NCBI GenBank assembly: GCA_021208645.1
Contig: JAJOJL010000156.1
Location: forward strand, 1-35,283
Length of the DNA: 35,283 nucleotides
Source of the DNA: Bacillus sp. (in: firmicutes)
Lineage (GTDB): Bacteria; Bacillota; Bacilli; Bacillales; Salisediminibacteriaceae
Direction of reading: 5' to 3'
A program made the translations under genes and the position numbers. Shown here in pieces: positions 27,834 to 35,283 of the stretch. Within the stretch, counting starts at the first letter, position 1. Each line of letters begins with the position of its first letter. Under the pieces are notes generated by a model, which saw only the letters and a list, made by a program, of their open reading frames with translations, ran no database searches and was not told where the DNA came from.

Positions 27834-29057
27834 TCATACAGTCGTACGTACTTTTTCCATAAAGGCTTCCCTTAACCATAAAAGAGCTAAAGTCAATAAA
27901 ATTATTCCAGCAAGAGCGTAAGTATATACAACTCCGTTCTCAATGCTTATAATAAGATAGGCTATAAGTGGACCGAGTGTAGCTCCTAAATCTAAAAAAA
28001 CAACATGATATGTCATAACTGTTTTAGAATTAGAATTAGTAGTTAAGTCGGCGATTATTGTATCAACAAAGGTTGTTAAAGCAGTAGCTGTCACCATAAA
28101 TAGTAAAACAATTATCAGCCAAAGGTAGATGGACATGGAAATAGGAATTATCAATAAACAAATGCCGGAAAGTAACAAAAATCCAATAAATAAGGGGTAT
28201 CGGCTTTGTGCTCTATCAGAAAGCATGCCAAATTTTACTGCTAAGAAAGGCTCCCAAGCCCATCTGATACCTTGAATGATTCCTGCCAATGCCGTCACTC
28301 CAAATGTTATCGTAAGGATAGAAATTTGCTCGCTGAAGTGGAAACTTAAAAGTAAACTTAATGTTGATACAAATATTCCTTGAATAACTAATGACAAGAG
28401 GAATCCGCTCGATATGACTTTAATTATAAGCTTATTTGATATAATAGCTCGGATATTTGTAGAAGCCTTATTCTGACTTTCTGAAATAGTGTCACCAGAC
28501 ATTGTATATAATATCAATGGAATTCCGACAATCATTATTACACCAAAACTGATAGACACTATACTTATTCCAAATATACTTACCAAGACGCCTCCTGCGG
28601 CCATTCCGAACAAGCTGCCAAGCCTGTAAATTCCATTATAGAAGCCCATTTTTTCCCCTCTATTATTTTCAGAAGAATTTTGGACGACAGTGAAAACTCC
28701 CCCGAGCCGAAGAAAGGACCATGCTACCCCCCAAAGGAGCCTTAAAATAATCCAAATAAAGAAACCTTGGGCAACTCCATAGCCGATAGTTGTAATTACT
28801 GCTAAAATGACAGATATTAATATTCCTGTTTTTAAGGAAAGGTGATGATACACCCAACCGATGAAGGGGTTTAACGGAATGCGTACTAGCCGGTTAATAG
28901 ATAGGATGAGACCCACTTCCCAAAGTGAATTTAAACCCACTTCTTTATAGTATATAGGTAGGACAATATAAAGCATGGAATCCCCTAAGAGACACAATGC
29001 TGTAACAATTGAGACAGTTGTCACGGGCTTTAGAAACTTATTTTTCCATATTCCCAA
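27834..29057 (-). CDS. MFS transporter, last gene of the phosphonate operon
   Basis: 407 residues with about 12 membrane helices. A motif-A-like loop is seen between helices 2 and 3 (VYHHLSLKTG) and an Arg-rich helix 4 region (RLLWGVAWSFLRLGG). It belongs to the major facilitator superfamily, probably the DHA-type drug/metabolite exporters; the substrate is not readable. It starts with TTG, placed 9 bases after TAGGAGTG, and lies 58 bases after the reductase gene. Its place suggests export of the phosphonate product or an intermediate, but a linked drug-efflux role is possible. Confidence 0.8.
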   Translation of the reverse strand: MGIWKNKFLKPVTTVSIVTALCLLGDSMLYIVLPIYYKEVGLNSLWEVGLILSINRLVRIPLNPFIGWVYHHLSLKTGILISVILAVITTIGYGVAQGFFIWIILRLLWGVAWSFLRLGGVFTVVQNSSENNRGEKMGFYNGIYRLGSLFGMAAGGVLVSIFGISIVSISFGVIMIVGIPLILYTMSGDTISESQNKASTNIRAIISNKLIIKVISSGFLLSLVIQGIFVSTLSLLLSFHFSEQISILTITFGVTALAGIIQGIRWAWEPFLAVKFGMLSDRAQSRYPLFIGFLLLSGICLLIIPISMSIYLWLIIVLLFMVTATALTTFVDTIIADLTTNSNSKTVMTYHVVFLDLGATLGPLIAYLIISIENGVVYTYALAGIILLTLALLWLREAFMEKVRTTV

Positions 29058-29115
29058 CTCACTACACTCCTACGTGTTTTCTTTGCTAAAAAAGGATGGA
29101 ATTAGGCTCCACCCT

Positions 29116-30258
29116 TTACTTCATAACAGTTTTAAGAATATTAGTCACATCTTCTTTTGTTAAGTCTACAGGGTTATTATCCATTCTGCCACCTGTAAAA
29201 GCATTTTCTACAATTATAGGAATGTCCTTGTCGGTTACACCGAATGAACTTAAGTTCATTTCTATATAACCATCAGTAGTAATTTTCATCCATTCCTTTA
29301 TTCCACCAAACTCATGGAATAACTCAAAAATTTCATTATCATTTGGAAAAGAACCCCGGTTAATTTGGGCAACAGGGTCTAACGTAAGAGAAACGGCAAT
29401 ACCATGTGGTACACCATATAACATAGTTAATGGATATGAAATTGAGTGACAAGCTGTAGTCCTTGTTTGCGAGAAAGCAAGTCCTGCTAAAACAGACCCT
29501 TTACAAAGCTTTTCACGGCTAATTATATCATCAGGTGAATCAACAGCCTTTCTAAGATTTTGAGTGATTAATTCTACTGACCTATAGGCAATTTCTTGGA
29601 CGATTGGGTTTGTATGCTTTGACCAGTAAGCTTCAATTGCTTGACACATAGCATCAAGTCCTGTTGTTAATGTCATCATTTGAGGAACTGTAACAGTTAA
29701 TTCAGGAACAATAATTGCTTTTTTAGGTTTTAGACCAGGCGCATCTATGGAAAATTTAGCATTTTTATTTTCATCCCACACAGTAGCCCACTGTGTTACT
29801 TCAGACCCCGTTCCTGATGTTGTTGGTATTCCGATAATATCGACAAATTTATGTTCCATATACTGCTTATTCTTAATACTCTCTGTAATCTCTTCAATTG
29901 ATATTGGTCGGTCTTTCCATTGATAAAAAGCACTAATACCTTTTGCAAGATCTATTGCACTTCCACCTCCCAATGCAATGATTACATCTGCATTTTTAGT
30001 AGAAATTTGCTCTAGTGAATTAATTATATCCCTTTGAGTAGGATTTGCAGCCACTTTCTTTATCCAAGTAAAAGACCCTCTATAATGCTCGCAATCGAAT
30101 TTTAATGTATTGATAAATGAGGTCATTCCCCATCGTTTAGATGAAGATTCGCTCATTATAAGTGCAATGTTTTTAGTCCTTAAGGATAGTAGAGTTTGTT
30201 CAAGGTCTGTTTTTGATGAAAATGTTATTTCTGTTTGGCAAAATGGTTTGAATTCCAT
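29116..30258 (-). CDS. Iron-containing alcohol dehydrogenase, likely phosphonoacetaldehyde reductase
   Basis: About 380 residues of the group III (iron-type) alcohol dehydrogenase family. The nucleotide loop GGGSAIDLAKG, the TTSGTGSEVT block, the metal Asp in GLDAMCQAIEAYWS and metal His residues in TACHSISYPLT and YGVPHG are all present. In phosphonate pathways this family (for example PhpC) reduces phosphonoacetaldehyde to 2-hydroxyethylphosphonate with NAD(P)H. Its place after PEP mutase and phosphonopyruvate decarboxylase genes supports that. In-frame ATGs exist at 30288 and 30267, but AAAGGAG sits about 10 bases before the ATG at 30258, and a terminator stem overlaps the longer start. 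Confidence 0.83.
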   Translation of the reverse strand: MEFKPFCQTEITFSSKTDLEQTLLSLRTKNIALIMSESSSKRWGMTSFINTLKFDCEHYRGSFTWIKKVAANPTQRDIINSLEQISTKNADVIIALGGGSAIDLAKGISAFYQWKDRPISIEEITESIKNKQYMEHKFVDIIGIPTTSGTGSEVTQWATVWDENKNAKFSIDAPGLKPKKAIIVPELTVTVPQMMTLTTGLDAMCQAIEAYWSKHTNPIVQEIAYRSVELITQNLRKAVDSPDDIISREKLCKGSVLAGLAFSQTRTTACHSISYPLTMLYGVPHGIAVSLTLDPVAQINRGSFPNDNEIFELFHEFGGIKEWMKITTDGYIEMNLSSFGVTDKDIPIIVENAFTGGRMDNNPVDLTKEDVTNILKTVMK

Positions 30259-30277
30259 GTCCCACATTCTCCTTTTC

Positions 30278-30331
30278 AAAAAACCCACAATTGCACCCTC
30301 CCATAAGGGATAGTTCGAGTGCTATTGTGGG
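30278..30331 (-). terminator. Intra-operon terminator or attenuator after aepX
   Basis: On the minus strand CCCACAATAGCAC pairs with GTGCAATTGTGGG (one bulge), with a smaller TCCC/GGGA stem inside, followed at once by TTTTTT (30283-30278). It lies 20 bases after the aepX stop and just before the reductase ribosome site. It should reduce transcription of the reductase and transporter relative to the first three genes. Confidence 0.75.
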
Positions 30332-30350
30332 TGAATTTCGTGTAATATTT

Positions 30351-31664
30351 TTAATAATCTTCCGGAATTAAAGTAAGAATTTCCTTAATAGACATGCACA
30401 TGTCATCTGCTTCTTTTGCTCTTTGATTTGTTAATATAGATTCAGCAACCTTTTGCATCGCAGGGAATCCACTACGTGTAAGTTGGTTAGCATAGATAAC
30501 AATGTTTACACCACGCTTCGCAAATTCTTCTTCTGTTACTGTATTAAATGAAGATGGAACTACTACTAGTGGTGTAGACTTATCTTCTGCCCTAAACTTT
30601 TCACAGAATTCAAAGATCTCATTTGGATCCTTTCTTCTTGAATGAATCATGATTCCGTTTGCACCTGCTTTAACATATGCAAATGCTCTTTCTAATGCAT
30701 CATCCATTCCTCTTTCAAGAATTAAGCTTTCGATTCTAGCAATTAAGAAGAAGTCTTTTGTTTTTAATGCTGCTTTCCCAGCTGCAATCTTAGCGGAAAA
30801 GTTTTCGATTGAATCTTGTGTTTGTTCTACTTCTGTTCCAAATAAGGAGTTTTTCTTCAAACCAGTTTTGTCTTCAATAATTACAGCTGAGACACCCATT
30901 CTTTCTAATGTACGTATATTGTAGACAAAGTGCTCTGTTAATCCGCCTGTATCGGCATCTACAATAATCGGCTTTGTTGTTACATCCATAATTTCATCAA
31001 TAATTTGCAAACGTTTGGACATATCCAATAACTCGATATCTGGCTTACCTTTAGATGTTGAATCACAAAGACTGGATGACCACATTGCATCAAATTGGCG
31101 AGTTTCTCCATCTTTTAAAATCGTAGTTTTTTCAGCAATTAAACCAGTAATACCGCTGTGAGCTTCAATAACACTTACAAGTGGCTTCATTTCTAATAAT
31201 CTTTTCAGACGGCCTCTGCGAATATCAGGCATAGAAAGTTGCTCACGTTGGCTTAACTCAAGGGCTTCATAATCTTCGTTGTTGTCAGAATATGGGTATT
31301 CAACGAGTTGTCCACCGTATTCATTCAATACTTCTAAAACTTCAATTCGAATCGGTTGTTGAAAGCCTGTTTTCCAGTTATCACCATGCACAACAAAATC
31401 TGGCTTAAGGGCTCTTAAGTTCTCAGCATAACTTAATGATTTTTGTGGAATTACCTTGCTGACACCTTTAATACTTTCAAGGATTTTCACACGCTCTTCA
31501 AATTTTAAAACTGGAAAACGTTTGTAACTAGATACTACATCATCTGTTAACATTCCGATTGTTAGTTCACCCAGCTGAGCTGCTTTTTGAATAATAGAAG
31601 TATGGCCTGCATGAATTACATCAGTACTAAAGCTCATATAAACTGTCTTTTTAGTTTCACTCAT
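30351..31664 (-). CDS. aepX: PEP mutase with N-terminal cytidylyltransferase-like domain
   Basis: 437 residues. The C-terminal part (about 155-437) is phosphoenolpyruvate mutase: SVIEAHSGITGLI, VDADTGG (235-241) and the diagnostic EDKTGLKKNS (264-273, family E-D-K-x5-N-S). It isomerises PEP to phosphonopyruvate, making the C-P bond that begins nearly all phosphonate pathways. The N-terminal 130 residues are a nucleotidyltransferase fold of the TagD/ECT type with HAGH (18-21). The usual C-terminal G-I-S-T-T block is absent (EYPYSD instead), so this half may be inactive. AGAGGA precedes ATG 31664. The gap to the upstream nucleotidyltransferase gene is 25 bases. Confidence 0.93.
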   Translation of the reverse strand: MSETKKTVYMSFSTDVIHAGHTSIIQKAAQLGELTIGMLTDDVVSSYKRFPVLKFEERVKILESIKGVSKVIPQKSLSYAENLRALKPDFVVHGDNWKTGFQQPIRIEVLEVLNEYGGQLVEYPYSDNNEDYEALELSQREQLSMPDIRRGRLKRLLEMKPLVSVIEAHSGITGLIAEKTTILKDGETRQFDAMWSSSLCDSTSKGKPDIELLDMSKRLQIIDEIMDVTTKPIIVDADTGGLTEHFVYNIRTLERMGVSAVIIEDKTGLKKNSLFGTEVEQTQDSIENFSAKIAAGKAALKTKDFFLIARIESLILERGMDDALERAFAYVKAGANGIMIHSRRKDPNEIFEFCEKFRAEDKSTPLVVVPSSFNTVTEEEFAKRGVNIVIYANQLTRSGFPAMQKVAESILTNQRAKEADDMCMSIKEILTLIPEDY

Positions 31665-31689
31665 AATAATCCTCTTTCCTTTACTATTG

Positions 31690-32403
31690 TTATTTAATGT
31701 TTGCTACTTTTTTTGTAATTTCAATTAAATCTTCAGGTGTATCTATTTCAGCACATAATTTCTCCTGAAAATCATAAGGATAAATTTTGCATTGATGGGA
31801 TACTTCATTTAATGCATTTTCAGCATAGCAGTTTACTTCTCCCTTTTCACAAAATCTAGAGATTTCCTTTAACCATAACTGCCAGTCTTTTTGATGGAGT
31901 TTATATAAAGGTTGTGCGGCTACGGCATGCTCAAAAAATTCAATACCTACTTTTTCGATAACTTTGTCTTTTATAACTGCTTTAAAGTCTTTATCAGGTA
32001 ATGGGAGGGTTGTACTAACTGTCATACAGCTATCTTCTTTCTCTAACACACCTTCTAATACCGTTTGATCAAACACTAAGTCACCATGCATTAAGACGAT
32101 ATCATCCACCAGATGTTCTCTCGCAAGATAGATGGAGTAAATATAGTTTGTTTCATCATAGACAGGGTTGTTTACGAATGTGAGTTGGATCGATAAATTT
32201 AACGATTTACAGTAATCAACAAGTATTTTATCAAATAGCCCTGTAGTCATTACAACTTCAGTTACTCCAGACTGTTCAAGTAGTCGCAATTGGCGACTGA
32301 GTATAGTTTCTCCCTCTCCAATCTCCGTCATCGATTTAGGATGTACTTTCGTAATATCTCCCATTCTTTTCCCCATGCCGGAATTAAGAATTAATGCTTT
32401 CAT
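31690..32403 (-). CDS. LicC-like nucleotidyltransferase, likely CTP:phosphonate cytidylyltransferase
   Basis: 237 residues of the NTP_transferase (LicC/phosphocholine cytidylyltransferase-like) fold. It shows the pyrophosphate loop LNSGMGKRMGDITKVHPKSM, the metal Asp in LMHGDLVF and a C-terminal AEIDTPEDL with the second metal Asp. In phosphonate clusters such enzymes (PntC-type) activate 2-aminoethyl- or 2-hydroxyethylphosphonate with CTP so it can be attached to glycans or lipids. The substrate here is inferred as hydroxyethylphosphonate because a reductase, not an aminotransferase, is present. ATG 32403 shares one base with the aepY stop (TAATG), and GGAG lies 9-10 bases before it. Confidence 0.85.
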   Translation of the reverse strand: MKALILNSGMGKRMGDITKVHPKSMTEIGEGETILSRQLRLLEQSGVTEVVMTTGLFDKILVDYCKSLNLSIQLTFVNNPVYDETNYIYSIYLAREHLVDDIVLMHGDLVFDQTVLEGVLEKEDSCMTVSTTLPLPDKDFKAVIKDKVIEKVGIEFFEHAVAAQPLYKLHQKDWQLWLKEISRFCEKGEVNCYAENALNEVSHQCKIYPYDFQEKLCAEIDTPEDLIEITKKVANIK

Positions 32404-33533
32404 TATTCGCACTCCGTTAGGAAGTCCATGAAGGCATTTTTATTTTCAATTGGTGTTGTTGTTGGACGCCCTAGGTCGTCTCTAGACCCTATGGCAGATT
32501 TAACTTCAATAAAAATTGGGCCTTGCTTTCCTTCTGCCTCGGCTAATACAGCTTTTAGTTCAGCGAGATTAGCTGCATGAAGTGCTTCCTTATAGCCACA
32601 ACCTAATGCAATTTGCCCGAAATTAATTTTTCCTGCTACAGTAGGTTGTCCACCAACTGATTCGTGTGCTTCATTATTAATAATTACATGAACGAAATTA
32701 TTTAGTGATTTTTCTCCAATAAGAGCCATTCCGCCCAAATGCATTAAGGCAGCACCGTCACCGTCAATACACCATACCTTAGTGTTTGGCTTATTGATTG
32801 CAATTCCTAAAGCAATGGAAGAACTGTGTCCCATAGAGCCAACAGTTAAAAAATCATACTTGTGAGACTGTCCTTTTTGTTCTCTGATTTCAAATAATTC
32901 TCTAGATGTTTTACCAGTTGTGGAAACTATAATATCTTCTTTTGCTGCGTCTGTTATTTCAGCAATGATTTCTTCACGAGAAGATGGATATTCATTTTTG
33001 TAACTTGCTTTTTCGTCATAACTTAAAGCGCCTTTCTTTACAACAAAAGCAACACTCTTCCCCTCTTCAAGTAAAGCCTTGAAAGTAGCGACCTTATCTT
33101 CTAGGTCGTTTTCTGATGTGTTTTTGTCTAAAACCATGTAGGCGATATCCATGGAGTCTAGCATTTCTAAAGTAATTTCTCCCTGAAAAACATGCTGTGG
33201 TTCATCTTTTACTCCAGGTTCGCCTCTCCAACCAATCATAAAAATACAAGGGATACCATATACTTTTTCACTTAAAAGAGATGTTACAGGGTTCACAATG
33301 TTTCCTAAACCACTGTTCTGAAGATAAACATAAGGTACTTCCCCTGTTGATAAGTGATGCCCTGCTGCAATTGCCACGGCATTACCTTCATTTGCAGCAA
33401 TGATATGGTTGTCTGATATCCCATATGTATTCATCAGATACGTGTTTAAGGGCTTAAGTAATGAATCTGGTACTCCAGTATAAAATTCACTTCCTAAGTT
33501 TTTTATTTGAGACATAAATTTTATTACGTCCAT
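32403..33533 (-). CDS. aepY: Phosphonopyruvate decarboxylase
   Basis: 376 residues, TPP-dependent. The N-terminal pyrimidine-side domain has GVPDSLLKPLN and the ANEGNAVAIAAGHH block with the catalytic Glu. The C-terminal domain has the TPP motif GDGAALMHLGGMA..INN (G-D-G-x-N type) and SVGGQPT. It converts phosphonopyruvate to phosphonoacetaldehyde and makes the reversible mutase step irreversible. First gene of the operon: AAAGGAGGT sits 7 bases before ATG 33533, with a good promoter upstream. The frame is intact, as in all genes of this operon. Confidence 0.93.
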   Translation of the reverse strand: MDVIKFMSQIKNLGSEFYTGVPDSLLKPLNTYLMNTYGISDNHIIAANEGNAVAIAAGHHLSTGEVPYVYLQNSGLGNIVNPVTSLLSEKVYGIPCIFMIGWRGEPGVKDEPQHVFQGEITLEMLDSMDIAYMVLDKNTSENDLEDKVATFKALLEEGKSVAFVVKKGALSYDEKASYKNEYPSSREEIIAEITDAAKEDIIVSTTGKTSRELFEIREQKGQSHKYDFLTVGSMGHSSSIALGIAINKPNTKVWCIDGDGAALMHLGGMALIGEKSLNNFVHVIINNEAHESVGGQPTVAGKINFGQIALGCGYKEALHAANLAELKAVLAEAEGKQGPIFIEVKSAIGSRDDLGRPTTTPIENKNAFMDFLTECE

Positions 33534-33608
33534 TGATTAACCTCCTTTTATTGGCTTAAATGACATACTTTAATTTTTGTTAATGTATTTACTTTTATTC
33601 AAAGACTT

Positions 33609-33637
33609 ATTATCTTAAATTTTTTTACTATAGTCAA
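33609..33637 (-). promoter_or_regulatory. Sigma-A promoter of the phosphonate operon
   Basis: On the minus strand the -35 TTGACT (33637-33632) and -10 GATAAT (33614-33609) are separated by 17 bases, each five of six to consensus. The expected start is near 33602, leaving a leader of about 65 bases before aepY. No operator palindrome is visible over it. Confidence 0.75.
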
Positions 33638-33639
33638 CA

Positions 33640-34042
33640 TAATTCTACAAGATCATTACTTTTTAAAGAGAATGTTAAAGTTTTGTAATATATGGACAGA
33701 TATAGTTTGCCAGGAAACTTAAAATATTTACCTTATATAAATTTTTTTTTATTATTGGGTTGCGATATTTTACATGATTTAATATTTAGAAAAAGACAGT
33801 AGCGAAAGTGAGTCTGAATAAGGCTAACTTCCTTTTACTATAATGGCAATGGCCATTGGTAATTCGCACATAGAATACCTACCTTGTAACCAAAAAAGTA
33901 ATTTGTTGCTATAAAATACATTGGACCTAGTGAGAGGAGTAAAAAAATGCTCATTTAATTACTCGATACTACTTGTCGAGATTTGGGGATTAAAAGGTAT
34001 ATTGAATATCCTTATTTACAAAAAAGAGGGTATTTTATTGTA
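33640..34042. other. Divergent intergenic region: 23S-like fragment, palindrome, mini-ORF
   Basis: Mostly AT-rich with no supported gene. Three items stand out. Bases 33800-33824 (AGCGAAAG..GAGTCTGAATAAGG) resemble a stretch of Bacillus 23S rRNA as I recall it. CAATGGCCATTG (33847-33858) is a perfect 12-base palindrome. A strong ribosome site AGAGGAG (33933-33939) precedes ATG 33947, which stops after three codons, although the same frame then stays open to 34074. Confidence 0.35.
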
Positions 34043-34071
34043 TTGAAGAGTGTAGTATTTTGTGGAATAAT
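34043..34071 (+). promoter_or_regulatory. Candidate promoter for the peptidoglycan-binding repeat gene
   Basis: TTGAAG (34043-34048), a 17-base spacer and AATAAT (34066-34071) form a plausible sigma-A promoter about 100 bases before ATG 34175. Confidence 0.45.
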
Positions 34072-34174
34072 AGATTAGTACTTCTATATTGCCAATCTAA
34101 ATTTAATAGCATTAGTTTATTTAAAAATTAATGATTTAATATGAAAAGAATTAGTACTTATTGGGGAGAAAACT

Positions 34175-35283
34175 ATGAAAAAACTAATATTAAAATTATT
34201 TACTTTATTTTTCATTCTATCTATTCCTTTTGTATCTGCATCGACAATATCAGCAACCAATCATTCTACATATCAATTGGGAGACAGTAATACAAAAATA
34301 TATGAATTGAAAATCAACTTGGTAAAATTAGGATTCGCAGATTGGAATATTACTGATACTTCTTCAATATTTGATTCTGCAACTGAAGAGGCAGTGATAG
34401 AGTTTCAAAATTACTTTGAAATTGAAGTTACAGGAAAAGCTGATGAAGCCACGTTTGGCAAAATAAAAGATGTATTATCAAGTCCGATGCAAATAGGTAA
34501 CAGCAATGTAGAAATTCAAGAAATGAAAAGAAATCTTACTAGACTTGGATTTTCAAACTGGAACATCCTTAACATTTCTCCCGTATTTGGCGCTGGGACA
34601 GAAGAAGCAGTAAGGAACTTCCAACGATATTATGGATTAATAGAAAATGGAATCACAGACGAAGTTACCTTAAGAAAAATTGAAGAACTTCTCGAAACGC
34701 CAATGAAAACCGGAGATCGAAGTTTTGCAGTTCAAAAAATGAAAAGGGACTTAACCAGAATTGGATTTACAACATGGAATATAAATAACATTTCAACTAC
34801 ATTTGGAGCAGGAACTGAGAGAGCAGTAAAAGATTTCCAAAAATATTATGGGCTGCCTGTAACCGGTGTAGTGGATAGAGTGTCCAGGCAGAAAATTGAG
34901 GATATATTATTCAGTCCAATGCAAAATGGGAATAGCAGTATAGCCATTCAAGAATTGAAAAGAGATATAGTTCGACTTGGATTTGCAAGTTGGAATATCA
35001 ACAACGTTTCTCCTGTTTTTGGAGTAGGAACAGATGCTACTGTACGAGCGGTTCAAAGTTATTATGGCTTAGTGGTAAATGGAATTGCCGATGAAGTTAC
35101 ATTAAGGAAAATTGAAGAGATATTGTCTAGTCCAATGCAAAGCGGGAACAGCAGTGAGGAAATCCGGGAATTAAAACGGAATTTGTCACGGGTAGGAATC
35201 ACAAATTGGAATATTGATCATGTTTCCCCTACATTTGGAGCAGGAACGGAAGATGCCGTAAGAAGTTCAACAGATCATTATAT
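34175..35283 (+). CDS. Secreted peptidoglycan-binding repeat protein, cut by window end
   Basis: ATG 34175 follows GGGGAG by 6 bases. A signal peptide (LFFILSIPFVSASTISA) leads into five tandem units of the PG_binding_1 type, each with L-x-R-L-G-F-x-x-W-N-I, F-G-x-G-T-E-x-A-V-x-x-F-Q-x-Y-Y-G-L and an ISDEVTLRKIEE-like helix. The spacing of the SPMQ word is exactly 216 bases (72 residues) at 34487, 34703, 34919 and 35135. No catalytic domain is reached before the window ends; such arrays often accompany amidases or other wall hydrolases. Near 35262 one missing T may shift the frame (AVRSS instead of an AVR-x-F-type sequence). It probably binds the cell wall. Confidence 0.82.
   Translation, partial: MKKLILKLFTLFFILSIPFVSASTISATNHSTYQLGDSNTKIYELKINLVKLGFADWNITDTSSIFDSATEEAVIEFQNYFEIEVTGKADEATFGKIKDVLSSPMQIGNSNVEIQEMKRNLTRLGFSNWNILNISPVFGAGTEEAVRNFQRYYGLIENGITDEVTLRKIEELLETPMKTGDRSFAVQKMKRDLTRIGFTTWNINNISTTFGAGTERAVKDFQKYYGLPVTGVVDRVSRQKIEDILFSPMQNGNSSIAIQELKRDIVRLGFASWNINNVSPVFGVGTDATVRAVQSYYGLVVNGIADEVTLRKIEEILSSPMQSGNSSEEIRELKRNLSRVGITNWNIDHVSPTFGAGTEDAVRSSTDHY

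Overview
The window looks like chromosomal DNA from a low-GC Bacillota bacterium of the family Bacillaceae. The signs are strong AAGGAGG-type ribosome sites, Bacillus-type promoters, a YppF-like protein, TagG/TagH-type exporters and a CotH-family protein. Very acidic secreted proteins and a rich set of multiheme cytochromes c suggest a (halo)alkaliphile able to respire on an external or unusual electron acceptor. That lifestyle is inference.

Layout. (1) 1-3.4 kb: a degenerate SGNH-hydrolase-like membrane protein, a WG-repeat protein and an orphan PD-(D/E)XK nuclease-like gene. (2) 3.8-12.5 kb: one + strand cytochrome locus. It holds two membrane-anchored NapC/NirT-type cytochromes (10 and 12 haem sites), a membrane-anchored TPR protein, a membrane-anchored NHL beta-propeller, a secreted 6-haem cytochrome and a secreted 8-haem cytochrome with Ig-like domains: 36 CxxCH sites in all. 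A quinol-to-surface electron conduit is the simplest reading. (3) 12.5-16.5 kb: yppF-like gene, a DnaA-box cluster, an LRR-CotH kinase-like surface protein, a palindromic repeat and a small coiled-coil gene. (4) 16.5-27.7 kb: a cell-surface polymer locus behind a Fur-box-like operator, with three glycosyltransferases, a TagG-type permease, a double-ATPase TagH fusion, a large two-domain glycosyltransferase and a coiled-coil/sulfotransferase protein. (5) 27.8-33.5 kb, minus strand: a phosphonate operon (phosphonopyruvate decarboxylase, nucleotidyltransferase, PEP mutase, iron-type alcohol dehydrogenase, MFS transporter). It predicts CMP-activated 2-hydroxyethylphosphonate. (6) From 34.2 kb: the start of a secreted protein made of 72-residue peptidoglycan-binding repeats, cut by the window end.

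Regions 4-6 together suggest a wall or capsule polymer that is exported, possibly sulfated, and decorated with hydroxyethylphosphonate.

Caution: about 22 one-base frame breaks interrupt otherwise well-conserved + strand genes, nearly all in A/T homopolymers and mostly as one extra base. Undoing each gives uninterrupted proteins with lengths divisible by three. I treat them mainly as sequence errors and annotate the rejoined genes, giving each break. No tRNA, rRNA operon, CRISPR array or transposase gene was seen.
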